In this document: piece after piece, positions 7,441-16,560 of the stretch
Layout: every line of letters begins with the position of its first letter
Numbering within the stretch: position 1 is the first letter of the stretch
DNA from: Myxococcales bacterium
GTDB lineage: Bacteria > Myxococcota_A > Polyangia > Polyangiales > Ga0077539
Length of the DNA stretch: 64,000 nt
Assembly (NCBI GenBank): GCA_030652255.1
Contig: JAUSAZ010000210.1
Location: 124,001-188,000 of the forward strand
Direction: 5' to 3'
Notes under the pieces: model-generated
What the model was told of the DNA's origin: nothing
The model's database searches: none
What the model saw: only the letters and a program-made list of their open reading frames with translations
Position numbers and translations under genes: made by a program

Positions 7441-8094
7441 TCAGCGCGTCGTCGGCACCCTGCGGTAGCGCACCGGCGAGGCCGGATCGCCCCACGCCAC
7501 GGCCCCGGAGCGGGTGAGCCCCAGGTCGAGCACCGCGAGCGAGGTGTCGTCGATGGTGATCGTGCGCGTGCGGTGGTGGGCGCCGTTGAGCAGCGACGGG
7601 CAGCGGTCGCCCTCGGTGCGCGCGGTGAGGCCGTGGGCCCGCACCTCGGCGAGCATGGCGCAGCCGGGCTCGGCCATCACCGGGGCGGCCTGCGAGCGCG
7701 TGGTCGCGCGGTCGCAGGTGCCCGCGAGGGCCGAGAGGTCGCGCGGACGCAGCTCGGTGATGCGCGCGTGGGTGCCGTCGACGGGCGTCACGATGAGCAG
7801 CGCGGCGGCGAAGGGCCGGCGCTGCGCCGAGGCGAAGGACTCCTCCAGGTAGAAGACGTGCTCGCCCAGGTTGGGGGCGGTCACCTCGCACACCCGGCGG
7901 GCGACCGCGGGGCGCGACCCCGCCGCGGTGCGGGTCGCCGGAGCGACGAAGCGACCCTCGAGGGCGCGGCTCACCGCGAGGGCGACGCCGTCCCGCGCGG
8001 AGGCCGCGTGCGCGCTGCTGGGCGAGCGCGCGCCGCGCACCGCACCGACCACCAACAGCGGAACCAACACCGATCCGAGCACCAGCTTGCGCAT
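7441..8094 (-). CDS. Secreted CpcT/CpeT-like protein
   Basis: The 217-residue protein starts at ATG 8094 with a signal segment (MRKLVLGSVLVPLLVVGAVRG). The body has the order of conserved blocks seen in the CpcT/CpeT family: VFYLEESFASAQRRPFAAALLIV, ITELRPRDLSALAGTCD, PGCAMLAEVR, then DRCPSLLNGAHHRTRTITIDDTSLAVLDLG and VAWGDPASPVRYRRV. In cyanobacteria CpcT attaches bilin to phycocyanin. Here there is no phycobiliprotein and the protein is secreted, so only the fold is claimed. Its ligand is unknown. It is transcribed leftward ahead of the hydrolase lipoprotein gene with a 38-nt gap. Confidence 0.7.
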   Translation of the reverse strand: MRKLVLGSVLVPLLVVGAVRGARSPSSAHAASARDGVALAVSRALEGRFVAPATRTAAGSRPAVARRVCEVTAPNLGEHVFYLEESFASAQRRPFAAALLIVTPVDGTHARITELRPRDLSALAGTCDRATTRSQAAPVMAEPGCAMLAEVRAHGLTARTEGDRCPSLLNGAHHRTRTITIDDTSLAVLDLGLTRSGAVAWGDPASPVRYRRVPTTR

Positions 8095-8139
8095 GGCAGC
8101 AGACGACTCCCTCCGGGCCGCGACCGACCGACGACCGGC

Positions 8140-8169
8140 CTGACGCAACCGACGACCCGCCGCTAGCGT
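8140..8169 (+). promoter_or_regulatory. Candidate promoter for the lipoprotein gene at 8247
   Basis: CTGACG (8140-8145), 18 bp, TAGCGT (8164-8169). It lies in the 152-bp divergent spacer and would leave a leader of roughly 70 nt. It fits the TAG-type -10 seen at several other genes here. Confidence 0.3.
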
Positions 8170-8246
8170 GCTTCGGAGGGAGGTCGCAACAAAGTGGCGA
8201 CGATCATTTCGCGCGCGCCGGGCGACCTGGCGCAAGATGCCCCCCG

Positions 8247-9527
8247 ATGCGCCCGTGGTGCCTGTTCGTTGCGTTGGCGTGCGCCGGGTGCCGCGGAGGC
8301 TGTCGGCGCCCACCGCCCGTCGAGGCCGACGCCGACGTCCCGGGCGACGCCCTCGGGCCGCGACGCGACGCGCCCGCCGTGCGGACGGCGTGTCGGGTGG
8401 CGGGCCGGCAGGGCATCCCCTCGCGGGACGTCGCGTCCGACGCGGGCCTGGAGGCCCTCGTGGCCGCGCCGGGCGACGGCGGCGTGAGCGTGTTCTGGAG
8501 CCTCTCCGGGGCCCACGCGCTCGGGCGCTGGCGCACGGGTCAGCGCGCCGTCGGGGCCGTCGAGGCGGGCGCGGGCGAGCGCTCCGACCCGGTGCTCGCG
8601 GTCAACGCCCACGGCGCCCTCGCGGCCGCGTGGATCGGCGCGCGCCTCGGCGCCCGCGAGCACGTCGTCTGGACGGGCGATGGGCCCGCGGGGCGGTGCG
8701 TCGGCGCGGAGGGGCGCGACGAGGGCCTCTCGCTCGCCCTCGCGGGCCTTGGGCCGTCGTGGCTCGTCGCCTGGGACGAGGAGGGCCCCGCGCCGGCGGC
8801 GGGGAGCGTCCGGGGGCAGGTCGTCTCGATCGGGCCCGCGGGGCTCTTGTGCGGTGCACAACGCACGCTCTCCCCGGCGGCCCACGACGCCGCCGACCCG
8901 CTGGCGGTCGCGCTGCCGGGCGGCCGCGCGGCGGTGTTCTGGCTGACCGCGCGGGACATCGACGCGACCGAGTCCAACGACACCGCGACGGACGTCTGGG
9001 GGGTGCTCGTGGGCCCCACCGGCGCGCCCGTCGGGGCCCCGCTGCGGGTGACGCGCACCGTCGACCACCACTTCGGCCTCGGGGCCTTCGCCGCCGCCGA
9101 CGCGGTGTGGATCAGCCTGCGCGGCGGAGGTCCGAGCGACAGCGAGGGGCGTGGAGACGGCGGCGAGGTGCGGGCCGTGCGGGTCGACCTGGGGCCCGCG
9201 GGATTGCTGCGCGCGGGCGACCTGGCGGTGGTCTCCGACGACGGGGCCAACCCGACGGGGGCGCCGCGGGTCACGCGCGCCCTCGCGCCGGGCGCGGCGG
9301 CCGAGGTCTGGTGGCGGGAGCGGCACGGCGAGCGGGTGGAGGTGCGCCACCGGTCCCTCGACGCGAGCGGCCGCCCGATGGGCGCCGCGCTGCCCGCGTG
9401 GGTCGAGCCCTCGATGGCGGGCGCGCTGCCCGGGTGGGTCGACGAGCGATCGCAGGCCTGGGTGGCGAGGGTCGGCGCGGCGGGCGCGGAGCTTGTCCGC
9501 TTCGTGTGCCCCGCGCCGGGGCGGTAG
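8247..9527 (+). CDS. Lipoprotein, probable repeat/propeller-like, unknown function
   Basis: 426 residues starting MRPWCLFVALACAGC, a clear lipobox (ACAGC, Cys 15). The mature part contains repeated strands separated by Gly/Ala/Asp turns (SDPVLAVNAHGALAAAWIG, LALAGLGPSWLVAWDEE, ADPLAVALPGGRAAVFWL, GVLVGPTGAPVGAPLRVT). This resembles the quasi-propeller lipoproteins of myxobacteria, where each blade reports a value and its interpretation. No catalytic motif was found. It is followed 53 nt later by greA, which has its own candidate promoter. Confidence 0.72.
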   Translation: MRPWCLFVALACAGCRGGCRRPPPVEADADVPGDALGPRRDAPAVRTACRVAGRQGIPSRDVASDAGLEALVAAPGDGGVSVFWSLSGAHALGRWRTGQRAVGAVEAGAGERSDPVLAVNAHGALAAAWIGARLGAREHVVWTGDGPAGRCVGAEGRDEGLSLALAGLGPSWLVAWDEEGPAPAAGSVRGQVVSIGPAGLLCGAQRTLSPAAHDAADPLAVALPGGRAAVFWLTARDIDATESNDTATDVWGVLVGPTGAPVGAPLRVTRTVDHHFGLGAFAAADAVWISLRGGGPSDSEGRGDGGEVRAVRVDLGPAGLLRAGDLAVVSDDGANPTGAPRVTRALAPGAAAEVWWRERHGERVEVRHRSLDASGRPMGAALPAWVEPSMAGALPGWVDERSQAWVARVGAAGAELVRFVCPAPGR

Positions 9528-9543
9528 CGCCGGAAAGCATTGC

Positions 9544-9571
9544 TTGCGGCGGGGTGGTGTTCTGGTACCAG
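9544..9571 (+). promoter_or_regulatory. Candidate greA promoter
   Basis: TTGCGG (9544-9549), 16 bp, TACCAG (9566-9571), ending 9 nt before the greA ATG. The -10 is a weak match and the distance implies an almost leaderless message. Confidence 0.28.
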
Positions 9572-9580
9572 AGTGGGGCC

Positions 9581-10063
9581 ATGAGCCAGGGAAACGTTCC
9601 GATCACCCCCGAAGGTCACCAGCGTCACACCGAGGAGCTGAAGCAGCTCAAGACGGTGGCGCGCCCGAAGGTGATCCAGGAGATCGCGACCGCCCGCGAG
9701 CACGGCGACCTCCGCGAAAACGCCGAGTACCACGCCGCCAAGGAGAAGCAGGGCTTCATCGAGGGCCGCATCGCGGAGCTCGAGTCCATCCTCGGCCGCG
9801 TCGACATCATCGACACCTCCCGGCTGTCGGGCAGCAAGGTCACCTTCGGCGCCACGGTGCGCATCAGCAACGCCGACACCGGCGAGGAGGTCACCTACCG
9901 CATCGTCGGGCCGTCCGAGGCCGACATCGCGCGCGGCAGCATCTCCATCGCCTCGCCCATCGCCAAGCAGCTCATCGGCCGCGAGGTCGGCGACGAGGTG
10001 AGCGTGAAGACCCCGGGCGGCATCCGCAGCTACGAGGTGCTCGAGGTCAGCTTCCAGGGGTAA
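9581..10063 (+). CDS. greA: Transcription elongation factor GreA
   Basis: GreA enters the RNA-polymerase secondary channel and stimulates cleavage of backtracked RNA. The 160-residue protein begins MSQGNVPITPEGHQRHTEEL. Its N-terminal coiled coil bears the conserved AREHGDLRENAEYHAAKEKQ, whose tip acidic residues (GDLRENAEY) coordinate the catalytic metal. The C-terminal FKBP-like domain is intact (VTYRIVGPSEADIARGSISIASPIAKQLIGREVGDEV). Length and motifs are standard. The long in-frame extension upstream is a shadow of the preceding lipoprotein gene. recG follows after 71 nt. Confidence 0.97.
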   Translation: MSQGNVPITPEGHQRHTEELKQLKTVARPKVIQEIATAREHGDLRENAEYHAAKEKQGFIEGRIAELESILGRVDIIDTSRLSGSKVTFGATVRISNADTGEEVTYRIVGPSEADIARGSISIASPIAKQLIGREVGDEVSVKTPGGIRSYEVLEVSFQG

Positions 10064-10134
10064 GGAGAAGGGGAGGGAGGGGCTCCGGGGCGCATGTTGC
10101 GGCGCAGCAATCCTCTCCTCCCGCCGCGCCGACG

Positions 10135-12273
10135 ATGAAGGCACCCCCCGGCGACATCGCCCCTCCGCCCGAGGGCGACCTGCAGGACGCGCCCATCGAG
10201 AGCGTCCCCTACGTCGGCCCGACGGTGGCCACGGTGCTGCGGGCCCGCGGCGTCGGCACCGTCGGCGACCTCCTCGCGCAGCTCCCGCGGCGCTACCTCG
10301 ATCTGCGCGGCGCCGACGACTGGCGCCGGGTGCGCCACGCCGAGACCGGCACGCTCGTCTCCGTCGAGGGCCTCGTCGAGGACGCCCGCTGGGCAGGCAA
10401 CCCCCGCGCCCGCCGGCTCTCCATCGCGCTCCGCGAGCCGCGCGGCACCAGCGTGCTCCGCGCGGTGTTCTTCCACGCGAAGGCGGGCATGTCCGCGCGC
10501 CTCGCGCCGGGGATGACCGTGCGCCTCACCGGCAGCCTGAAGCAGCAGCCCAACGGCCCCGAGCTGGTGCAGCCGAAGGTGCTCGCCCCGGGCACCCGCA
10601 CCCGCTCCATCGAGCCCATCTACGCGGGCATCGGCAGCGTCCCGCCGGGCACCGTGCTGCGCATCGTGACCGCCGCCCTGGAGCGCGCCGCGCAGTGGGG
10701 CGACCCGGTGCCCACGGACGTCGCCCGGGCCCTCGGGCTGCCCCGCGCCCCCGACGCGCTGCGCCTCCTCCACGCGCCCGACGCCTCGGTCACGCCCGCC
10801 GGGCTGGTGGAGCTCGCCCAGGGGCGCAGCCCCGCGCACCGGCGCCTCGCCTTCGAGGAGCTGCTCGCGGTGAGCGTCGCCCTCGAGCGCGCGCGCCGCA
10901 GCGCCGGGGGCGCCCGGGTGTTCACCGACCCCGCCGGGGTCGCCGAGCTCGCGGGAGCGCGCCTCGGGCTCAGCCTCACCGGCGGCCAGCGCGAGGTGAT
11001 CGCGACCCTCCTGGGCGACCTCGGCAGCGGGCGGCCGATGCGCCGGCTCCTGGTCGGCGACGTGGGATCGGGCAAGACCGCCGTGGCGCTCGCGGCCTCG
11101 CTGGCGGTGCTGCGCGGCGGCGGGAGCGTCGCGTGGCTCTGTCCCACGACCCTTGTTGCAGCGCAGCACGCCAAGACCCTGGAGCGCGGCCTCGCGGGCG
11201 ACGCGGGCCCGATGGCGGTGCTCCTGGGCTCGACCACCGCGCGGGCGCGGCGGCAGGCCGAGAAGGTGATCGCGGAGGGCCTCGTGCGGATGGTCGTGGG
11301 CACGCACGCCATCCTCGAGGCGGGCGGGACCCCTCCCGCGCTCGACCTGGTGGTGATCGACGAGCAGCACCGCTTCGGGGTGGCGCAGCGCCTCGCGATG
11401 GTGGCCGGCCGATCGCCGAGCCCGCACCTCCTGGTGCTGTCGGCGACGCCCATCCCCCGCACGCTGGCCCTCGCGCAGTACGGCGACCTCGACCTCGTGA
11501 CGCTCGCCGAGCGCCCGGCCAACCGACAGCCCGTCACCACCCGGGTCGTCGCGGCGGGCGACCGGGAATTTGTGCAGCGCACCATCCAGCGGGCCCTGGA
11601 CGCCGGCGGGAGGGTCTTCGTGGTGGTGCCGCGCATCGACGGCGCGCCCGACGAGGACGACGGGCCGAAGACCGGCGTGGCCGACGCCGAGGCGTGGCTC
11701 GCCGAGGCCCTCGGGCGCGACCGGGTGGTGCTGCTCCACGGGCGGATGAGCGCCGACGCCCAGAAGGAGGCGCTCGACGCCTTCCGCCGCGGAACCCACC
11801 CCCTGCTCATCGGCACCACCGTCGTGGAGGTGGGGCTCGACGTGCCCGAGGCCAACCTGATGGTGATCCTCGGGGCGGAGTTCTTCGGGGTGGCGCAGCT
11901 GCACCAGCTCCGCGGGCGGGTGGGCCGCGGGGGGCAGCGCGCGGCCTGCCTGCTGGTGCCCGAGGGCGAGGCCGAGGGGGCCGCCGCGCGCCTGGAGGAG
12001 GTCGCCGGGTGCGCCGACGGCTTCGTGCTGGCCGAGCGCGACCTCGCGCGGCGCGGGGCAGGGGAGTGGTTCGGCGAGCGGCAGTCCGGCGCCGACCTCA
12101 CGCTGCGCTTCGCCGACCCGGTGCGAGACGTCGCGCTCCTCGCAGCGGCCCGCGAGGCGGCGGCCCGCATCGTCGCGGACGACCCCTCGCTCGCCCGGCA
12201 CCCCACGCTCTCCCGCGCGGTGCGCCGGCTGCTACAGCGCGGCGCGTCGCCCGTGGCCGAAGAGGCGGGCTGA
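10135..12273 (+). CDS. recG: ATP-dependent DNA helicase RecG
   Basis: RecG remodels stalled replication forks and branched recombination intermediates. The 712 residues contain the N-terminal wedge/OB domain (SVPYVGPTVATVLRARGVGTVGDLL, LVSVEGLVEDARW, MTVRLTGSLKQ). The helicase core follows with Walker A LLVGDVGSGKTAVAL, motif II VVIDEQHRFGVAQRLAM, motif III LSATPIPRTLAL, and motifs IV-VI (VVEVGLDVPEANLMVI, QLHQLRGRVGRGG). Start at ATG 10135 is chosen by the conserved N-terminus. It is normal in length and packed 3 nt before the next gene. Confidence 0.96.
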   Translation: MKAPPGDIAPPPEGDLQDAPIESVPYVGPTVATVLRARGVGTVGDLLAQLPRRYLDLRGADDWRRVRHAETGTLVSVEGLVEDARWAGNPRARRLSIALREPRGTSVLRAVFFHAKAGMSARLAPGMTVRLTGSLKQQPNGPELVQPKVLAPGTRTRSIEPIYAGIGSVPPGTVLRIVTAALERAAQWGDPVPTDVARALGLPRAPDALRLLHAPDASVTPAGLVELAQGRSPAHRRLAFEELLAVSVALERARRSAGGARVFTDPAGVAELAGARLGLSLTGGQREVIATLLGDLGSGRPMRRLLVGDVGSGKTAVALAASLAVLRGGGSVAWLCPTTLVAAQHAKTLERGLAGDAGPMAVLLGSTTARARRQAEKVIAEGLVRMVVGTHAILEAGGTPPALDLVVIDEQHRFGVAQRLAMVAGRSPSPHLLVLSATPIPRTLALAQYGDLDLVTLAERPANRQPVTTRVVAAGDREFVQRTIQRALDAGGRVFVVVPRIDGAPDEDDGPKTGVADAEAWLAEALGRDRVVLLHGRMSADAQKEALDAFRRGTHPLLIGTTVVEVGLDVPEANLMVILGAEFFGVAQLHQLRGRVGRGGQRAACLLVPEGEAEGAAARLEEVAGCADGFVLAERDLARRGAGEWFGERQSGADLTLRFADPVRDVALLAAAREAAARIVADDPSLARHPTLSRAVRRLLQRGASPVAEEAG

Positions 12274-12276
12274 GCC

Positions 12277-15111
12277 ATGGCGACCACCCCCCGCGGGGTC
12301 CTCGATGCGACCGTCTCGGTGGCCCTCGCGGGGGCCGTCCTCGACGCCACCGTGGCCTTCGGGCGCGACGCCGACGCGGCGTGGTCGGCGCTGCCCCTCG
12401 GCCTCCCCGGCTCCTCCGTCGCCTTCGTGCTGACCGTGGGCCTCGCCGGCGCCCTGCTCGCCTCGCTCGGCCGACGCACGCCCCCGCGCGCTCGCGCCGT
12501 GCTCTTCCCCGTCGCCGCCGCCGCCGTCGGCGCCCTCGCGGGCATCGCCCTGTTCTCCGGCACTGGCGTGCGGCGCCTCGGCCTGCAGCGCCCGCTGGTC
12601 GCGCTCGCGGCGCTCTCCGCCGCCGCCCTCGCGGCGATCATCGTGCGCCGTGGCGTGCGCGTGCGACCCCCGGCGGTCCTCGTCGCCGTCGGCGCGACGG
12701 CCATGTACGGGCTCCACGCCACGGTGCTGGTCCGACAGTACGACCTGCTCCACGCGCTGCTGGCGGCCACCGCGGCAGGGCTATGGTGCAGCGCAGCATC
12801 CCGGGGCGCCGGGGAGGGCTTCGTCGGCCGCGCCCGGTGGCTCCGCGCCGTCGCGCTGGCCCTCTCCCTCGGGGCGGTGGTCGGGCTCGTCCGCAGTCAC
12901 CGGGCACGCTCGACGGTGCGCCGGGTGGCGCCGCTGGGGCAGTACGTCGCCCGCGCCGTCGGCGCGCTCGGGCCGCGTGAAAACGGCGACGTGGTCGCGC
13001 GTCCGGCGCGTCCCGCGCACGGCCCCTCGCTGCCCATGACCGCGGGGGACGTGGTGCTGGTCACCGTCGACGCGCTCCGGGCCGACGCGCTACGGGCGCT
13101 CGGCGGGCGCGGCCGGATGCCCCACCTCGACGCCCTCGCGGCCCGGGGGCTGGTCTTCCGGCGGGCCTATGCTGCAACGCCGCATACGAGCTACTCGCTG
13201 GCCTCGCTGATGACGGGGACGCACGCCCGCGCGGCGATGGCCCTCGGCTCCACCTTCGGGCGCGGCACCACCCTCGCGGGTCGCCTGCGGGAGGCGGGCT
13301 TCGTCACCGCGGGCTGGTACCCGTCGGCGGTGTTCTCCGTCGACGGCGACCGCTTCCGCGCGCTGGCATCCCGGGGCTGGGACCTCCAGCACGCCGTCGA
13401 GGCCGGAGACGACGCCTCGACCCGGGTGGCCCTGGCGCTTCGGTGGGCGCGCGCGCTCCCCGGCGACCGTCGGGCCTTCGCCTGGGTGCACCTCTTCGAG
13501 CCGCACGAGCCCTACGAGCTGCACCCCGAGCACCCCTACGGGCCTGGCGCCCGTCAGCGCTACGACGCCGAGTGCTCGGCCGTCGACGACGCCCTCGCGT
13601 CCCTCTTCGCGGGCTGGGGGCGGCCCGTCACCTGGATCGTCACGGCCGACCACGGCGAGGAGTTCGGCGAGCACGGCGGCTCCTTCCACGGCACCTCCCT
13701 CTACGACGAGCAGGCCCGGGTTCCGCTGGTGATCGTGGCGCCCGGCGTGGCGCCGCGGGTGGTCTCCTCGCCGGTGAGCCTCGTCGACGTGCTCCCGACG
13801 GTGCTCGCCGGGGTCGGGGCGATCGCGCCGCCCGGGGTGGAGGGCGTCGACCTGGGCCCCCTGGCCGGCGCCGACTCGCCCACCGCCCAGGCCTTCGCGG
13901 AGACGGGCAACCTGCGGATGGTGGTCGACGGCGACGACAAGCTCATCGTCGACACGGCCGACGGCACCCTCGAACGCTACAACCTCGCCCGTGACCCGGG
14001 CGAGCGGCGCAACCTCGCCGACGAAGACCCGGCGCGCACCCGGGCCCTGCGCGCGCTCGTGGCGCACTGGGAGGCCGCCCACGCCGAAGCCGCCGCGGTG
14101 CGGTCGCGGCGCGCGGCGGCGGTGATCCCCCCGGCGCTCGCGCGGGCCCTCCAGGGCGACCGGGCGGCGGCGCCGGAGGTGGTGGCGCTGATGGCCCGCG
14201 GCGACGACGAGGCCGCGGTGGCGGCCGCCCGGGTGCTCGGAGAGCTGGGCGACGACGGGGCGGTGGTGCGGGACGGGCTCGCGGCGCTGCTCGACCGCGC
14301 CCCGGCGCTGAGCGAGGAGGCCGCCGTGTCGCTGGTGCGGCTTGGTGACGAGCGCGGCAGGGAGCTGGCCGCGCGGGTGCTTCGTAGCGGCTCCGACCCG
14401 GTGCAGCGCCGAAGGGCCGCCCTCGGGCTGGCGCGCTGGAGCGTGCCCGAGGCGGTGCCGGTGCTCAACGCGTGGGCCATGGACGCGCGCGCCTCGGACG
14501 CCGAGCGGGACCGGGTGATCGCGCCGCTGCTGGCGATGCGCTCGCCGAGCTCTCGCCCTGTGTGGGAGCACCTCCTGGAGAGCCCGCGCCTCGCCCCGGT
14601 GGCGGCCGAGGCGCTCGGCGAGCGGGGCGACCCGGCGACGATCCCAGCGCTGCACGCTGCGCTCGGACGCTGGCGCTATCCCCTCACCCAGCGGGCTGCG
14701 GTCGACGCGCTCCTCTCCCTCGGCGACTCCGAGGCGCTCGCTCGCATGCGCATCGCCCTGTCCGCGTACGACCCGCTCGACCGGGTCAGCGAACTGCTCG
14801 CCCGCGCGCAGGAGCCCGGCGCCACCATCGTCGGCTGGCGTGGCACGTCCCGTCGTTTCCTGCGACGAGGAACCTTTCCGCTGCGTGCGCGGCGCTTCGA
14901 GCCCGTCCAGCGCATCTACCTCCAGCTCGACGCCCAGGACGTGGGCACCGTGAGCGTCAACGGGCTCGATCCGGTGCCCGTGCACCGGGGCGCCCAGCAG
15001 GTGGTGGTGACCCTGCCAACACCGCGTCCCCTGCGCGCCGTGACGCTGCGATCGACCGTCGGGGTGTCCGTCGGAATGATCGCCGCGCTCCCGCCGCTCG
15101 CTCCCCCGTAG
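12277..15111 (+). CDS. Membrane alkaline-phosphatase-superfamily enzyme with HEAT-like tail
   Basis: 944 residues: about five hydrophobic segments in the first 215 residues, a sulfatase/phosphotransferase domain (about 245-600), then helical HEAT-like repeats (about 630-850) and a small beta domain. The catalytic domain has VLVTVDALRADALR (metal Asp), AATPHTSYSLASLMTG, WIVTADHGEEFGEHG and FHGTSLYDEQARVPLVI. The residue aligning with the sulfatase nucleophile Cys/Ser is Thr (PHT), as in phosphoglycerol/lipoteichoic-type transferases. A formylglycine sulfatase is therefore unlikely and a phosphatase or phosphotransferase is more likely. It sits 3 nt after recG, so it may be co-transcribed, although the functions look unrelated. 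Confidence 0.83.
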   Translation: MATTPRGVLDATVSVALAGAVLDATVAFGRDADAAWSALPLGLPGSSVAFVLTVGLAGALLASLGRRTPPRARAVLFPVAAAAVGALAGIALFSGTGVRRLGLQRPLVALAALSAAALAAIIVRRGVRVRPPAVLVAVGATAMYGLHATVLVRQYDLLHALLAATAAGLWCSAASRGAGEGFVGRARWLRAVALALSLGAVVGLVRSHRARSTVRRVAPLGQYVARAVGALGPRENGDVVARPARPAHGPSLPMTAGDVVLVTVDALRADALRALGGRGRMPHLDALAARGLVFRRAYAATPHTSYSLASLMTGTHARAAMALGSTFGRGTTLAGRLREAGFVTAGWYPSAVFSVDGDRFRALASRGWDLQHAVEAGDDASTRVALALRWARALPGDRRAFAWVHLFEPHEPYELHPEHPYGPGARQRYDAECSAVDDALASLFAGWGRPVTWIVTADHGEEFGEHGGSFHGTSLYDEQARVPLVIVAPGVAPRVVSSPVSLVDVLPTVLAGVGAIAPPGVEGVDLGPLAGADSPTAQAFAETGNLRMVVDGDDKLIVDTADGTLERYNLARDPGERRNLADEDPARTRALRALVAHWEAAHAEAAAVRSRRAAAVIPPALARALQGDRAAAPEVVALMARGDDEAAVAAARVLGELGDDGAVVRDGLAALLDRAPALSEEAAVSLVRLGDERGRELAARVLRSGSDPVQRRRAALGLARWSVPEAVPVLNAWAMDARASDAERDRVIAPLLAMRSPSSRPVWEHLLESPRLAPVAAEALGERGDPATIPALHAALGRWRYPLTQRAAVDALLSLGDSEALARMRIALSAYDPLDRVSELLARAQEPGATIVGWRGTSRRFLRRGTFPLRARRFEPVQRIYLQLDAQDVGTVSVNGLDPVPVHRGAQQVVVTLPTPRPLRAVTLRSTVGVSVGMIAALPPLAPP

Positions 15112-15125
15112 GCGAGGAGCGCCGC

Positions 15126-16511
15126 TCAGCCTCGCGCGAGCGCCGCGGCGAGGGCGGCGCGCAACCGCTCGGCCCTCGTCGGATCGGCCCAGCACGCGAA
15201 CTCCACCCGACCCGCCAGGTGCTGCGCGAAGGCCGGGTGCTGCGTGCGGTTCTGGCTCTCCAGGCCGTGCTTCGCGGCGTTGTGCAGCGTCGCTCGCAGC
15301 AGCCGCAGCTCGTCCCGCGGCATCGTGGGGCGCTCGTTGACCGTGAGGCCGGTGACCTCCTGGCGGGCCCCCCGGCGCATCACCTTCGTCTTGGCGGTGT
15401 TCTCGGTGAAGCCCTCCGAGGCCACCACGCTCACCACGCTGCGCCGCAGCCGGCCCACTCGGGTCTCGTCATCGCCCGAGAAGGTGAGGTCGTCGGCGTA
15501 GCGGGTGTACGTGAAGCCGTGGCGCGCCGCGAGCGCGGCGAGGCGCGCGTCCAGCCGCTTGCAGAGCGCGTTGGTGATCGCCGGGCTGGTGCACGCGCCC
15601 TGCGGCAGCACCCGGTCGCCGAGCGCCAGGTACACCACCCGGCCGTCGACCTCGACCCGCGCGCGCGGCGGCTCGGTGCAGAGCAGCGCCAGGATGGTCG
15701 CCACGTGCTCGTTGTACCCGAGCTTGCGGAAGAGGCCCTTCACGCGACGGAAGGTGATGGAGGGGAAGAAGTCCTTCAGGTCGAAGTTGGCCACCACCGC
15801 GCGGTGGGCGTGGGGCGTCGCGTTCGTCAGGATGGAGCGGTGCCGCACGAAGCCGTGCGCCTGCGGGGCGACGTCGAGGCGCTCGAGCACGTTGTGGAGC
15901 ACCCACTGCTGGGCGCTCGCGAGGCGCGGCTTCGGGGCCGAGATGCTGCGGGTGCCGCCGGACTTCTTGGGGATGCCGAAGCGGTGGTAGTGCACCAGCG
16001 CCGCGCCCCGGCGGTGGAAGCACAGCCAGCGCAGTGACCCGAGCGGGACGCCCATCATCATGGCGAGGTCGGCGCCGCTGGTGAGGCTCGGCAGCCCGCG
16101 GCGCGTGAGCTCGGTGGTGTCCGGCGCCGTGTCCTGGAGGCCCGCGGAGACGCCCGCCCCGAGGTGCAGCACGTGGGTCTTGCGGTGCTGGAGGAAGGCG
16201 TCGCGCCGCTGTTTCAGCAGCAGCGTGCGGGCGACCTTCTTCGCCGCGCGGCGCTTCTTGCTCTCGTCCCAGCGACGCTTGCGCTCCTGGGCGAGGGCCT
16301 TGTCGGGGTCGACGCCCTTCGTCGACTGGGCCTGGATCTGGGTGATCTCGGCCTCGATCTGCGCGCGCTCCTTGAGCTCGTCCGGCGGGTCGCGGGGGAT
16401 CCCCTGTCCCCAGGGCCAGAACCCGTTGACGCGCATCCGCTCCACGGCGGCGGCGTCGCTGGCCTCGCGCACGAGGCGGCGGTAGAGGGCGGCCTTGTGG
16501 TCAATGGCCAC
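15126..16511 (-). CDS. Retron reverse transcriptase
   Basis: This RT copies the msd part of the adjacent retron RNA into msDNA. I prefer GTG at 16511 (461 residues) because GGGGAGG (16523-16517) sits about 5 nt upstream; a TTG at 16526 would swallow that site. A basic helical N-terminal extension (about 135 residues) precedes the RT fold, as in the long myxobacterial retron RTs. Motifs (TTG numbering): IPKKSGGTRSISAPKP; the retron domain-X motif NATPH (235-239, NAxxH); VANFDLKDFFPSI; LPQGACTSPAITN; YADDLTFSG (YADD 343-346); and the retron domain-Y VTG (391-393). All catalytic aspartates are present. The gene lies 49 nt beyond the a2 repeat of its RNA and converges with the upstream phosphatase gene over a 14-nt gap. 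Confidence 0.95.
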   Translation of the reverse strand: MAIDHKAALYRRLVREASDAAAVERMRVNGFWPWGQGIPRDPPDELKERAQIEAEITQIQAQSTKGVDPDKALAQERKRRWDESKKRRAAKKVARTLLLKQRRDAFLQHRKTHVLHLGAGVSAGLQDTAPDTTELTRRGLPSLTSGADLAMMMGVPLGSLRWLCFHRRGAALVHYHRFGIPKKSGGTRSISAPKPRLASAQQWVLHNVLERLDVAPQAHGFVRHRSILTNATPHAHRAVVANFDLKDFFPSITFRRVKGLFRKLGYNEHVATILALLCTEPPRARVEVDGRVVYLALGDRVLPQGACTSPAITNALCKRLDARLAALAARHGFTYTRYADDLTFSGDDETRVGRLRRSVVSVVASEGFTENTAKTKVMRRGARQEVTGLTVNERPTMPRDELRLLRATLHNAAKHGLESQNRTQHPAFAQHLAGRVEFACWADPTRAERLRAALAAALARG

Positions 16512-16560
16512 GGCGGACCTCCCCAATGGACAACGGTGTCGGATGAAGAGTCGTCGCGGA

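Noticed and set aside
12277..15111. Formylglycine-type sulfatase
   Set aside because: The nucleophile position is Thr, not Cys or Ser, and no formylglycine motif (C/S-x-P-x-R) is present.
15126..16511. RT as a group II intron or diversity-generating retroelement protein
   Set aside because: There is no maturase or endonuclease domain and no template/variable repeat pair; NAxxH, VTG and the msr-msd structure point to a retron.
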